From Vitrella brassicaformis (Eukaryota; Sar; Vitrellaceae), in NCBI GenBank assembly GCA_001179505.1, contig CDMY01000257.1, positions 1-34,216 of the forward strand: a stretch of DNA of 34,216 nt, given 5' to 3'. Positions 1 through 11,969 of the stretch are shown one piece after another (the stretch's first letter is position 1; each line of letters begins with the position of its first letter). The translations under genes were made by a program, and so were the position numbers. The notes below the pieces were generated by a model. It saw nothing but the letters and a program-made list of their open reading frames with translations, was not told the DNA's origin and made no database searches.

Positions 1-3000
1 ACCAGTGTCGACAAACAACGGAACCGTCCGCACAATGAACCCGTCGCCGCCATTGGTCTCATTCTTGATGCGCTCGAGGTCGTCGCATGAGCAGTTGAGC
101 CTGTAGCCGGCCGGCGATTGGAGCCTGGGCGTGCTGCCATCGTTGGTCACAACTTGGGCAATAGAACTTGAAGACACACATCAACACAGTAAAGGCCCTG
201 TGGATTTCCTCTCTTTAAATCGTGTGTTACTCGATTTGCTCTCTTCTAAGCCTCGGGCCAGGCTCGCCAGCGGTCACCTCGAAGGGCTCGCGAGGGAGGC
301 ATTGGATTTGGACAGCAATGCCAGTAGAGTCTGGATCAGAAGGCAAACGCAACATCAGTGAATATACGTGTCGACATCCATGCACGTTCTGCGCACCTAT
401 CTCCTTGATTTCACAGACTTCACGCAGAGGCCCCCTAATCTCTGACAAGAAGCTGTTCGGCACCGTCCCTTCTTCCCTCTGCTCCTCGTATACACGGATT
501 CTTGGAGAGCGAGTGACGACCTCCAACACACCCGTTGGCTCGCCCTCATCTGTGAGCTCATGGACCTCCACTTGAGGCACATTAAAGGCGAATGCTGTCC
601 TGACGTCGCCGTCCTCTTGCACAGTTGTCCTGGCCCTCTTCCTATGAATCAGCTTTTGCGTCAGATTGAAGCACTCCTCCGGAATGTCCTCGACGAGGCT
701 GGGATCCAGGCCTTGAACAATTACATACTCCATGGTGCCCAACGGTGCGCTACTCGTGAAGAGTATCTCAGGAGCCGCTGGAAAGCGTGTGACGGTGGGG
801 AGGTACTTGCCATCAAAGGGCTCTTCGTCAGGGCTCAGTTGAAAAAGAAGGCCGCCAACAAGAGTACCTGGAGAAGAAATGAACACGATAGCAACGACCA
901 TGTCTGCCAGCTCTTCGTGTAGCTGAACGTCTACCTGTCTGTCTGTCTGTCTGTGTCTGTGTGTCCCTCTGTCTCTGTCTGTCTCTCTGTCTGCCGTGTA
1001 TATGTGTATGCGCATACCTTCAACAAACATCAAAGTGTCTTCGCATTCCTCGGGAAACACCTGCCTCACTGCGCCCTTGAAGTCCACATTCGCAAAGTCC
1101 ACTGTCTCCAGCTCCCCTGTCGTTTCGTCGAGTATCGGCGCTACGCGTCCATCCAGCTCCGCAACGTCATATTTGATCCGCACTTGCAGACCAACCCCCT
1201 CCTCGTCCGGGTCGCAGCTGAAAAGGGCTCGGAAGTCCTCTGCACCTGGAGTGTTTTCTATCTCGAGGCAGTAGCTGATATCTGTGCCATTGACATCTTC
1301 CGCGGGAGGGTCACTCAGAAAATAGCTGGATGGCTGGGCGGTAGATGGGGCGGTCAAGTTGACTTCAGGACAGGCCTCAACTGACACGAGCACAAGATAC
1401 GACAAGGCAACAACATGATGAAAGGTCGGAAGCGACAGGGAGTGAGCTGTGACTCATTCTGATTGCTTACAGCATTCAAACCCGATCTTGCACAATTTCA
1501 CGAATTCTTCATCCTCCAAAATGGGCTGCGCTTGCCCAGAAGCATTGATCCTTGAAACACACGACTCATTGGCGAGTTCTGGGTCATATTCATCTCCTTG
1601 CAGCACCCGAATGGAAACATTCAGACTCCGTTGACCTGGCTCGCTGCTGTTACACGTATGTCTCCCTTCCAGATTGGCCCTGACACACGTATTGTTCCCA
1701 AACTCTCCAGCGTCGGGTACGAGGGCGACGCCCACAGTCTCGCCAATAAGGTCGAAGTTCCGTCGCAAGTCCAAAATCTGAGTTCTGAAGGGCGAGGAGG
1801 GGCCAGGGTCCACGCCAACAGGAAGGTCTTGCAGCCTCACCCCACGGCAATTCGTCAATACTTCGACACACGCATCGCCAACAGGACAGGCAATGAGGCC
1901 CGTATCTTGCGTAACTGACATTCCCGTGCCTGCGCACCCTGTCTCCCATCGATGAGATTGCCCAAGCTGCCTTTGATGATGAAGTCAAGCTGCGCTCCTG
2001 TCTCCACGTTGAACAGCTCAAAGGATCGAGGCCTCTCAGGAAGGGCCTCAGTGCACAAAACAGATACTTCTCTGCCACTCAATATGAATCGATCGTCGCC
2101 GGAGCACACTGTGGTATCAAGGGTCGTGTTTGTAAAGAAAGAGTCCCCAAGAAAGAAGCTGCTGAATGACAGGTCTGGCGACTGTCGGGGCTCGTAGATG
2201 GGAAAGAAGATAGTCGGTAGCACTTCTCCTAGAAGGGCACGGCGCCGGTCGGGGCCGAGAAAGACGAACTCGCTGTCCTCGCTGTCCTCGCTGTCCTCCG
2301 CCTCGACGCACAATTCGCTGCAGTTCAAGAACGCCTCTCGCTTCTCGACAGCATATTCACTGAGTTCCAACGGCCTCTGAGAGAACACAACACTTGCCTT
2401 TATGAATGTAAGTCACTTGCCCAAGCCGTCACCTTTGGAAAGGTCAGGTCGCTCTCCACGTCTCGCCCGAACCCTGAGGCAGCCAGCCCGATAATACCGC
2501 CCGCCTCGATCTGGCCCGACGTCACTGTGAACACTCGCTGGTTGAGCAGGACATCACAATCATCAGGCACATCATCGGGGAACGTCAGGAGGCCGAGACT
2601 CGTGTTGGCCGCGGGCGAGAGAATGCCGACCGCTCGTGCAGTGACGAGGTCGTCCTGCGTCTCGTTGCCGAAGATCAGAATCCGCTGTGTCTGGTTGTAC
2701 TCGACTTGTTGGGCAATGAGAGACTCCGATTCGTCCACGAAGCCCGTCAAGGTGACCTCGATCTGCGCCTCAATCCCTTCGCACGCCGGGTTGCTGGCCT
2801 TCTCGACTTGCAGAACGCCCTGAATGGTAGCAACTGCAGGCTGGAGGGCGTTGCCCTCGCGTTCGGAGCAGAGGCCGGTGTCGGGGCAGGTGAACTGGAG
2901 GGTGACGCTGACGCCCTCTGTCGTGTCGCATGACAGGTCCAGAAAGAAGTCATCGAGCGCACTATCATCGTCACTTTTGCCCTGAATCCTCATGCAGCTC

Positions 3001-3972
3001 GACACACTGCTGCCCACGTGCTCGACGTTCGGCAGAAAGGCACCCGATGGCACGTCTTCGAACAGATAAGTGCCGGGCACCAGCTGGGCGAACGTCGCAT
3101 TTTCTGGCACGGGAGGCGGGTCGTTCGCCCGCAGTCTCTGTTGTCTTGCATCGGGCCCAATGTCTTCCCTTCTCTCGACGACGGGGAGGCTGCCCGCACA
3201 GTCGAAGGGCACGGCGAAGGGGTTGATAATGTTGAAGCACGGATCCAGCTCGGCCGGGAAACACAAAGACGCTGGCTGACTCGCTGCCACGCCCGTGACG
3301 AGGCTGACGTCGCGTTGCGAGAAGTTGGCCACTTCGCCGAACAGACCCACTTCCTCCTCGATGCAGTAGCAGAAGCGCGAGTCAAAGGTGCGGGCACAGA
3401 TGGGCTTGTCCGACGGGCAACTGACAGACAGGCACACAGGCGCACAAATGGTGTCATCGCATGAGACGAGCAGTGCGTACCTTCCCAGTGCCGCGGTGCC
3501 CAGATCAGTAATATTTGTGCGATTGACGCCGCTCGGCTCGCCACAGATAATGCTCTGGTTGCCGCTGGTCGCAGTCACGTCGCCGGCGGTATCCGAGTCC
3601 TCATCGTTCAGCGCAAAGCTTTGTTGTTCCTTGAAATCTTCCTGGGCGTTATCCTCATAGAAGCACTGACCGAAATTGCCCAGGTCGGGGTCGTCGACGA
3701 TGGGCAGCAGCGCATTGGCCTCGCAACTCGAGAAGATCTCACCGTCAGGGAACACGGCTGAAAGATGAAGAGATTATCAGTGTGTTGTATCTTCCTCTGT
3801 TGTCCTTACCCGGCTGGCAGTCTGCGTTTGTTTCGGTCGGCCGCCCGTCGTCGTCTGTTCTGTTGTTGTTGCTCAGACAGGCCGTCGTGAACTGAGCCAC
3901 AGCACCCCTCCTCTCCCATTGACTCAGCAGAGTGGACAGCAACGCCGTTACAAGACGGAGGGCCGACCGCAT
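1..3972 (-). CDS. Gene A: large secreted Cys-rich glycoprotein, 3' end outside window
   Basis: I do not recognise the family. The model has nine exons on the minus strand: 3972-3810, 3757-3481, 3420-2433, 2376-1938, 1860-1471, 1380-1018, 867-397, 330-231 and 166-1. Together they encode 1,119 residues before the left edge, with all joins in phase. The start at 3972 gives an Arg-containing hydrophobic signal peptide of about 25 residues (MRSALRLV...GAVAQF), identical in layout to the start of gene B. The rest is rich in Cys, Asp/Glu and Asn-X-Ser/Thr sites, with no membrane segment seen, so a secreted or surface protein is inferred. Gene B (15078-19250, opposite strand) is a full-length paralogue; intron positions match except for two introns found only in B. 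A short 9-base repeat encodes Glu-Asp-Ser three times near 2274-2300. By comparison with B only about 30 residues should lie beyond the edge. Confidence 0.8.
924..1000. repeat. CTGT/TCTG-rich microsatellite in a gene A intron
   Basis: CTGT, TCTG and TG units fill most of intron 868-1017 of gene A. The intron is 150 bases, a multiple of three, and stop-free in the gene frame. Confidence 0.8.
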
Positions 3973-4378
3973 AGAACTTCGAAAGGACGATTGAACAAAG
4001 GAGTTGATTACAGCAGGAGAACATGCCGGGGCATGAGGAAAGGCAGGGGCAGTCTCAACGGCAAACAACGCTTGTAAATTTGGCTCCCGTCCTTTTACGA
4101 AAGGTTCCACGCCAAGAATGCACTAATCACTGCTACACACCTACTTATATAGACAGATCAGTGGATGCAGATGCGTAGGTCGATGTCACGAGTGTGCGCA
4201 CACAGGTGAGAGCCGCCGGGCACTGCGTGACCCCTCCTCTCTAATGAATCAGTCAATCAACGAATGGCGTCGGTCAGCCGACGAAGACGCGCTCGATGGA
4301 GTCGATATGCTGCTTACCTGTGTGCCAATCAAATCGCACACACAACAGCCAACCGACACTATGAAATGCCACCAAGCG
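3973..4378. other. Gap between gene A and the RING gene
   Basis: This stretch holds the upstream region of gene A and the downstream region of the RING gene, both on the minus strand. Open frames here are short and unconvincing. It shows no visible similarity to the region upstream of gene B. Confidence 0.5.
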
Positions 4379-6859
4379 CTAGCCATCGGCGTGCTGTTTT
4401 GTATCCTCACACATGGGGCAATCCACTAGTGGAGTGTTCCACTGTCCGAAGCACGTGTCGCAAAAGGCTGACATCCACACACACACACAGAACATACAAT
4501 TAGGGACACAGAAACAGACAAGAGCTCGACACGCAGGGATGACCCACCTAAGTGTTTGCAGGGTCGAATGAGTTGGGTTGGCTGGCGCTCCCGGCAGCCC
4601 ACACAACTCTGCAGACCATCTATGATCGCCTCACGCCGCGCTACCTGGCACAGACGCCACCGACAGACCCGTGTAGCAGTGCACACACGCCGCCTTCAGC
4701 TGACCACTCACTGTGTGCGCGTGCGTGTACGCACCTCTGACTGCAGTCGACCCTTGTCCTCGGCGAGGCGGCTGCTCTCTCCCCTGGCCTCCCTCATCTC
4801 CTCCACCAGCTTCTCATTCACCCCCCTCTCCCTCTCTACGTCGCTCTCCAGCTCCCTCACCCGCCCTACCAGCATGTCGGTCGCCCTCACGCGAAGGGTC
4901 TCATACACACGGGCGGTCTTCTGCGCGCCGTCGTCGATGCGGTGGAAGATGGCTTGGATGGCCTCTACGGGTGCCTTCGGCGACAGGGCGTCGAGCTCAG
5001 ATGCGAGCCTGCAGAGAGCGGAGGGAGGGGTGTGGTGTTGTCTCGTCTTGTCGGTCTGTGTGGCGTTGGGTGGTGGGTGGCTCACGTGTCGGGGTGGTTT
5101 GCCTTGAGTTCTTTGATCTGCTCCTCGGTGTCTGCCAGGCGCTTCTCGGCGCCATGCTTCTCCTCCAAACACCTGAACCAAACATAGCACATGGATAGAC
5201 ACATGTGTACCCATACACACGCAGGCGGGCGCACCTGTTGTATTTGTCGTTGATGTCGGTCGCGTATTGCCTTAGCCGCTCGTTCTCGCGGATCTGCTGC
5301 TTCAGCTGAGACTGGCTCGTCGCGTAGTAGCCAGACAAATCGTCACAACTGCATACACGCAGCGCACAGCACAACAGACGGCGATAAGTCACGAGCTGGT
5401 GCCTGTGTGTGGCGTCCGGGAGGGAGGTACCTGTCGATTTGGTCCTTGAGCGCTTGTATCTCCCTCTGCTTTTCGCGCAGCTTCTGGCTCAGCTGCAGGT
5501 TCTCGTCCCTCAGCTCGAGATGCTCCATCAGGTTGCGACTGTCCTCCGTGCGCAGAGGTAGGGGGCAAGGAATGGGCTCACTGACACACACACACAAACA
5601 TCACACAAGGCATCGCACACCACCCAGCCCATCGCGTTTGGTCGTGTTTGTTACCTGACAGCGGCCTCTTCCATCGAGCTATCGCCAGACAGGCTATCCA
5701 ACAGCAGACTGCTACCGCGCCCCACCGCCACATCGCCGCTACTGTCAGACCCGTTCTCGCCCTCCCGCCCCTGCTCCTCCCAGCCCCCCTCGGCCTCTCC
5801 CTCTTTCCCTCCGTATTCCCCATTCGTCTCGTTCTGTGCCGCCACAGACGCGGGACACGCTGCGCTAGACGACGACGGCTCTCCCTGCTCGCGCGAGCTG
5901 CTGCTGCTGCTGCCGTTGAGCAGCGCCTCACGCAGCGAAAGGGACTGTGCAGCAGGTGGTGTCCCACTGTTGGCCCCAGCCTTCTTGTTCTCAGGGGACT
6001 TCTTGGCGCCCTTGTTGAGCCGAAACAGACTCTCCAGCCGTCCCGCGCCCAAACGAGGCGTCTCACGGTCGTTGGCCGAGGCCGACATGCTGCTGCTGGG
6101 GAGATCTGGTGGCACTACGGTGTCGTGGCTGGTGTCAGCATGCGTCGCTCCCTGCTCGTGGGGCTGCGGAGAGGTGGGGACAGCTATGGGGAACGGCGGG
6201 GGTGGTTCCAGTGAGGGCGCGAACGGCTGTGCGACACGATTGGAGCGGCCTGGCGATGGGCGCCACGCTAGTGTGCGTGCAGGAGGGCTCTCGTGGCGCC
6301 GCCGTCTATCGTTGCCGCGGTTTCGATTCCTGCGGGGGGGCCGCCGGCTGGGGCCGACACTCTGCTCAACCTGATGACATACAGACAGACATTCGGACAA
6401 AAGGGGATGAGCGTGTGTCTGCGTGATGCTCACTCGTCTGTCGCTACGGTTGAAGGATGAGCGCTCACGGTCTCGCTCGTGGCCCGTGCGACTCGCTGCA
6501 GTGCACGGACACATGCCATACCATCACCACAGGTGACGGCTGGGATGTAGTGTGTCGTATCGTATAGTGTTCTGCTGCCCTGTACCTACCTTCGCGCCAG
6601 GCGTATATGGGCTCGTGGCCCGTACACGTGCCTGCAGGGCCAAACGGGTTAGAAGAACCGACCGGCCGAAAGGGACCTTGCTGCAAACCGCCGCTGCTCG
6701 ATGGCGATGGGCGAAGGACGTGTCGGAAAGAATGAGGGGCAGGGCTGTACCTGGATGGAAAGACAGACAGAAAAGGGCGCAAACGAACAAAGGAAAGGTG
6801 TGGGCTTCTACACGTCTAGTCGCCACCGTTGAGCGTACCGATCTGTGCATTTTGGGCAT
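4379..6859 (-). CDS. Coiled-coil protein with C-terminal RING-HC finger, probable E3 ubiquitin ligase
   Basis: Well supported minus-strand exons are 6495-6434, 6370-5655, 5580-5431, 5348-5235, 5172-5086, 5008-4735, 4644-4548 and 4467-4379; all joins are in phase. The N-terminal third is low complexity (Arg/Pro-rich, then Ser-rich runs). The middle is heptad-like and charged (…LELRDENLQLSQKL…, …RVRELESDVERERG…), so a long coiled coil is expected. The last two exons join to form a C3HC4 RING: C-x2-C, then C-K-H, F-C-x2-C and finally C-P-M-C, ending 9 residues before the stop at 4379. RING-HC fingers of this form normally recruit E2 enzymes; substrate is unknown. The 5' end is uncertain: an exon ending at 6590 (…PIYAWRE) joins in phase to 6495, but no ATG lies in its frame, so a first exon with ATG at 6859 or 6850 is a guess. 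Confidence 0.75.
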
Positions 6860-7215
6860 TGTGGGGGTGTACAGGGCGCACAGAGAAAGAGAAAGCACAC
6901 AGGGCACACACGCCGTTCAAGTCGTTTCGCGTTGATGTGTTGCGTTCCTTCTTTGTACCCGAATCTCTCAGCCCACGGCCAAAGGAAGGACTGTGCCCGA
7001 AGTGTGACCTGCGCAGCACAGAGGGAAGCGAAGCGTCAGACGAGGCAGGGCAGCACAACGGCAGTGAGAGCCAGGATGCAGACCTTGGTGGTGAGGATCG
7101 GTCGCCAGCAAGGAGGTTGCCAATTCCCCTCATCCAAATCAGACTGCCTCCTTTCCTCCCCTCCGCCCCTTATCTTTCTGTAAACACTCACCCTGGAATG
7201 CATCTCTTACCATAG
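6860..7215. promoter_or_regulatory. Shared upstream region between RING gene and SUMO E3 gene
   Basis: About 350 bases separate the tentative start of the minus-strand RING gene from the ATG of the plus-strand SUMO ligase gene. This is a head-to-head arrangement, so a bidirectional promoter is inferred. I see no TATA-like box or clear repeated element. Open frames crossing it have no recognisable content. Confidence 0.35.
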
Positions 7216-9814
7216 ATGATGTCTGCTCCCATTGCCCTGACCCTCATGGAGCGCCTGCGGCTCAAAAAGCGCAAGGCCAAAACGGGGCCAGGGATGGCGG
7301 CGGATGATGCACTGCCGACCTCTTCTCAGGACGATGCGCCGCTGTTCGGCGAACCGTCAGTCGACACCGACGGATTTCTCACGAGCAACAGCGTGTTGGG
7401 GCACTTCTGTGGCCGGGCCAGGGCTGCATCTGCCGACCGCAGCTCGTCAGATGATGTCTGCGCGTGTCGCGAGATACCGGTCAGCGGCATAAGGAGAGAG
7501 GGCGGAAGGCTCTTATTGTCTTGTGTGTGTCGTTTTGTCCATCAGAAAGGCGTGTTTGCAGTGCAGAACGACACGAAATCCTTCCGTAGAATAGCGGTGA
7601 GTATTGTGGCTCTCCCTTGCCATGTATTCTTTCCGTATGTGTCAGTCGGTATGTATATGTGTGTGTGTGTGTGTGTGTGATGGATTGGTGTGTGCACTGC
7701 AGTTGGTTTGCCGTCTGTGTCGTCGCCAGTGCCACCCGCCCTGCCATCTCTACTGGATGCCCAGGACACAGGTAAGTAGTGCCGTCACCCTCGCAACCCC
7801 ACCCACCCACTCCCACACTACAGTGCAATGAGTGCAGTGCCCTGTTTGTTCCGGATGCGTGCAGCGGACTGCAGATGAGGTCGTGAGGGCGGCGCAGGGC
7901 TTCACGTGCATCCCCTGTCGTGCACTCTTTGCTGTGAGCATTGCACCCAGGCACTTAAATCCAGACGTCGACAGAAACGTCTTGTTGACCTCTGTTCTGT
8001 GTACGTGTCTGTATCGTCTCAGGATTTGTCGCATCTGCCCGTGGCGCAGTGTAAGTACGTCGTCACCAACCCCCGCCAGGACGCTGCATTCTCCAGGGAA
8101 ATCACAGACATAGAGCGACCTGCCTCGGGTGCGCACAGATACACAACAAGTTAACGACCACACTCTCTCTCTTTCCATGTGTGTTTGTGTGTGTGTGTGT
8201 GTCCGTGGTGCTTGCCTGCAGCGGCCTCTCCCGCCGATGGGGACCTGTGTGTGACGGTGCGGTACCTGCAGGTGGCGACAGTGCGGCCCGACACGGACGC
8301 GCAGATGTTTGACGCCAAATACGAGGCCGTCCACTTCCCTAGCCAGTCGGGCGCAAAAGTGGAGATCACCGACAGCAAAGATGTCAGTCGGGCAGATCAG
8401 ATCGATGCACACAGACAGACAGGGTGTGGGCAGGCAGAGACGCACAGACGCACATGCGCTGATCGATTGTTCCTCCGTCGCGGCGTTTGCTGTTTGTTCA
8501 GAAGGTGGTGTTGTCGTATGGAAAGAATCCGTTCCAGCAGGTGAAGCCCCCGTCGGCCCCCATCAACGCGCCCATCCCTGCAGGAGCCAAATTCGACCTC
8601 ACTGCCACAGTAAAGACCGCCACTTCATGGGTCTGTGTGTAGACGTACGAGTGTGTGTGTGTGTGCATGTGCTGTTGGCAGTTCTCGCGCCACTGTCCCG
8701 ACACGGTGCAGAAGCTGCGCAAGTGGCCGATGTCTGCTCTAGTGGTCATGGTCACCAAGCGCACAGCGCTAGCCGATTTGCTGAAGCCCATCCAGGACCA
8801 CCACACCATCCCTGCACACATCTGTCGGCAGAAGGTCTCAATACACACACACACACACACGCCCCCCACATGGATGGCGACACACACACAGGTGGATGTC
8901 TCTGTCTCTGTGTGCTTGTGAGTGCAGATGGTGGGTTTGTTGGGTGCCCATAGTGCCAATGATGACGACGATTGTGTGTGTGACAGCACCGACGGGGCGC
9001 TGTCCCTCAAGGTGCGTATGCATGAGTGTGTGCTGTGCATGTCTGGAATGCCACCCACGTCACTCCCCCACTTGTTCTCTGCTCTCCCTCAGTGCCCCAT
9101 ATCGCAGATGAGGATGGAGATGCCCGCCAGGGGATTCAGGTGCAGGTGGGTGAGGGCAGGAAATTCGGTGTCCGTTCGTGTGTGTCAGTCAGTGTGTGCC
9201 TGTGTTTGCATGTCAGGCATCTGGATTGCTTCGACTTCGTTAGCTACCTGCATGCCATGGTGCTCTCTACAGGACTCAAACCCAAGAAGTGAGTGACCCA
9301 CTCACGGCAAAGCAGAATGAATGGGGGAAAGAGAGAGAGATGCGTGTATGTGGTCTGTGTGTGTTGTCTTTGCCAGGCGCAACACGTGCCCCATCTGCTC
9401 GTGTCCCATGCCGATCTGGGAGGTCTACATCGATGGCTACGTCACGGACATCCTAGCTGCCCTGCCCGAGGACGAAACCACCGCACACCAGGCACGCACG
9501 CACGTCCACCACCCTCCCACAGCCTATCATGTCTCCCCATCCATGCATGTGTCTTGCTTTTGCAGGTGATGTTCCGCCCGTCGGATGCATCCTGGTACCT
9601 GCCCACCGCCAACGCCAATGCCCAGCCGGCCTCTGTCAACGTCGCTGCCATGGCCCAGCAGCCCGGCCCCTCACCGGTCCCCGTGCATCTGTCGCCCTCG
9701 CCCGAGAAGGACGGGGGCGACAGAGATCCATCGGTGATTGACCTGACGAAAGGCATGATGACGCCGTGCCCCAAGAGGAACGGGCAGGCGGCCAAGGCCA
9801 GGCGGCTAAGATGA
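7216..9814 (+). CDS. SIZ/PIAS-type SUMO E3 ligase (PHD, PINIT-like, SP-RING, SIM)
   Basis: Thirteen exons: 7216-7479, 7546-7596, 7703-7771, 7838-7933, 8023-8128, 8222-8382, 8502-8609, 8682-8834, 8928-9011, 9093-9145, 9217-9288, 9377-9491 and 9566-9814. They give 526 residues with every junction in phase. Residues about 82-155 form a C4HC3 PHD finger (C82, C84, C108, C111, H116, C119, C152, C155), its end (F-T-C-x2-C-R) resembling that of plant SIZ1. Residues about 190-340 sit where the PINIT domain lies in Siz/PIAS proteins. The SP-RING starts at residue 365 (CPIS…RCRHLDCFD…CPIC…IDGY), the classic E2-binding zinc finger that promotes SUMO transfer from Ubc9. A VIDLT SUMO-interacting motif is at 501-505, and the C terminus is basic. 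No N-terminal SAP domain is visible. Intron 12 appears to use a GC donor (9492); a weak GT donor at 9504 would add four residues. Confidence 0.9.
7659..7679. repeat. TG dinucleotide repeat in SUMO E3 intron 2
   Basis: About ten TG units before the acceptor, as in many introns here (also near 8185-8202, 8645-8662 and 33655-33676). Confidence 0.85.
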
Positions 9815-10191
9815 ATAAGGGGCGGTGAGCTGGTTGGTCGGTGGGTGGGGTGTGAGGTGGGTTGGGGTGTAGAGGAGGGCCGTGCGTGTACAGTGTGACG
9901 GGGTCTGGATGTACGAGGGGGGCTGTGAATCAGTCATTTGTGCACACTCGTGTGGACGCTTCGTGTGTGCGCATGATGTGCTGCATGTGAGTGTCTGTGT
10001 GTTGCCTGACTGCTTGCTCGGTTGGCTGGTTCATGGTCTGATGGATGGTGTCTGCACACCGGCAGCCGCCCACCCACAATCTTCTTCTAAAAAAGAAATA
10101 CATCCCATCCCCCCCTCCCCAGTGTCGCACACAGATTTCTCGGGGCCGCCACCTCACAGTCACCAATGAATCCACCCAATAAATGAATCAA
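9815..10191. other. Convergent gap, SUMO E3 gene and glyoxalase II gene
   Basis: Shared downstream region of two converging genes. It is G/T-rich on the plus strand with many TGTG tracts, and I see no gene or strong structure in it. Confidence 0.5.
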
Positions 10192-11624
10192 TCAGAAGAC
10201 GTCCTTCATTTGTCTCAGCTTGGTCATCACAGCCACCGGGTCAGACTGTGACACACCAGTGGCAAGCGCAACAGACGGCTGTGTCACGCGCATGAACGGG
10301 TTGTAGCTCAGCTCTTCTGCAATCGTCGATGGCACTGTCGGCAGGTTCTCCTGCGCCATGCCATTCGACCGATGCGCATGGATGTCATGTTTGCAATCAG
10401 TGCCTCGGTGTGCAGCATCACTCACGTGTCTGCGCTGTTGCGCCCAGGTCATCTTCTGCTTGAGCGCGGCGTTGTTGGGCTCCACGGAAAGGGCGAATTG
10501 GAGGCTCTTGACAGTGTACTCGTGACCGCAGAACACTGCACGCAGCCGCGCAATAAACGCATACACACGTGTGCGCGCTACACGTGCTCATGTTTGTGGG
10601 CGGATATGCTATGCGCACCTCTGGTGTTGGGCGGCAGGCTGCCGCACACCTGCACGAGGGCACGGTACATGTCCTTGCCCGTGCCCTCGAAGAACCGACC
10701 ACATCCGGCCACAAAAAGCGTGTCTGAATCGGTCCAAGCCAGCCAGCCAACAATAAATGGATGAGGGAAAGCACAGAGGTTTGTGGGGCCCACCTCCCGA
10801 GAACAGTGCAGGGTCCGCACACGAAGGATCCGTCACGTAGTATAGCACATGACCAGACGTGTGGCATGGCGTGAGCAGTGTCCTGATCTGCACACACAGT
10901 CAGTCAGATACACATGGATGGATGAGTGGATGGATGGATGGATGCAGAGAAAGTACCTTGATGGTCTCGAAGTAAAACTCCTCGCCATCCTTGACGAATT
11001 TGCTGCACGCCGGCACGTGCTCCTTCTCACCACCCACTATAGGAATGCCAGGGACCAACCTGCATGCGCCCACATCGATGGCAGTAAGGCGTTTGTCGCC
11101 CCTCCTTCATTCCCGCTCACGTACTTGGCCAGCTTGTTGTTGCCTCCTGCGTGGTCCCAATGCTTGTGCGTGGTGAGGCTCATCTCCAGCGTCACACCAA
11201 GCCGCTCTGCCGCATCGAGCACCTGCACGCATAACATGCATCAAGCACACGCTCGCCATCATCGAGCGGCGAGTGCGGCGGATAAATAGTCAGAGTGATT
11301 GCTTGATTTGCGAGGAATTGATCGGATTAGTTGATTGCATGATTTGCAAGACATCTGCTCATGAATCGACCTTTTCGGGCTCGGCAGGATCCACACAGAA
11401 GGCCTTCTGTGTGGCCTTGTGCACCACCAGGTATGCGTAGTTGTCTGCACGAGCAGCGCACACATACCACTGCTCAAGAACCTTTGCTCTGATTGCTTTT
11501 GCAGTGCAGTGCTTACCGCCCAGCACGGGCACCAGGTGGATGTCTGAACGACGTTAAGAGAGTATGACAAGAAAGGCAGGCGGCCACGCACCACAGCGGC
11601 TCAGTCCTTTTCTCACCCACCCAT
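10192..11624 (-). CDS. Glyoxalase II (hydroxyacylglutathione hydrolase), metallo-beta-lactamase fold
   Basis: Glyoxalase II hydrolyses S-D-lactoylglutathione to D-lactate and glutathione, completing methylglyoxal detoxification. Proposed exons: 11624-11621 (ATGG only), 11543-11517, 11444-11371, 11222-11121, 11059-10957, 10887-10794, 10723-10619, 10535-10426 and 10350-10192, about 258 residues, the usual family length. The metal-binding THxHxDH motif is seen as TTHKHWDH (residues 52-59). Further family landmarks follow in order: TPCHTSGH, the [17 protein letters not shown] loop split across exons 6 and 7, CGHEYT, and the C-terminal TVPSTIAEE...YNPFMRV segment that contributes to glutathione binding. 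No targeting peptide is evident. One oddity: the join of exon 4 (ends 11121) to exon 5 (starts 11059) is off by one base, although both exons are clearly homologous to the family. Either a splice site is misplaced, the consensus has an indel, or the gene is damaged. Confidence 0.88.
10915..10944. repeat. GGAT repeat in glyoxalase II intron
   Basis: Seven GGAT-like units lie in the 69-base intron 10888-10956 of the minus-strand gene. Confidence 0.8.
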
Positions 11625-11969
11625 TGCGACTGAGTTGTATCCCAGCACGGGCTCTCTCTGCCAACACTTCGGCTGAACTGCACAGAACAGAGTCATATGA
11701 ACGCACTGCACCCCTGCTCTGCTTCCTGCCTGTGTGTCCGTCCCGTGTGGTGTGCACCTGCGCAGATTCCTTTTTGAATCCAAAAGTAGATAAAATCAAG
11801 CATAGGGATGGGTCGAGGCCTCTATTCAGAAGCGCCTCATTCAAAACGGCAAGCAGAAATCTGCGAGCCTAGCTCGCAGCAGATCTTTCTGGAACGAAGA
11901 ACGAACGAACGCAGCCGCATAACCACGAGAGCGGAGCCCTTGTTACAGATCTTGCTCATCGATGAGTGA
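11625..11969. promoter_or_regulatory. Shared upstream region, glyoxalase II and mitochondrial repeat protein genes
   Basis: A 345-base head-to-head gap. A bidirectional promoter is inferred from gene orientation only. Reading frames passing through it lack recognisable content. Confidence 0.35.

Noticed and set aside
4244-4429. Small plus-strand frame ending in a signal-like hydrophobic stretch
   Set aside because: It is antisense to the last exon of the RING gene, whose zinc ligands are unmistakable.
5651-6060. Plus-strand open frames opposite the Ser-rich part of the RING gene
   Set aside because: They are mirror images of GC-rich coding sequence; splice phases and the coiled coil support only the minus strand.
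7824-7837. Earlier acceptor for exon 4 of the SUMO ligase (CTACAG)
   Set aside because: It shifts the frame and hits a stop; the acceptor at 7837 keeps the PHD ligands C152 and C155 in frame.
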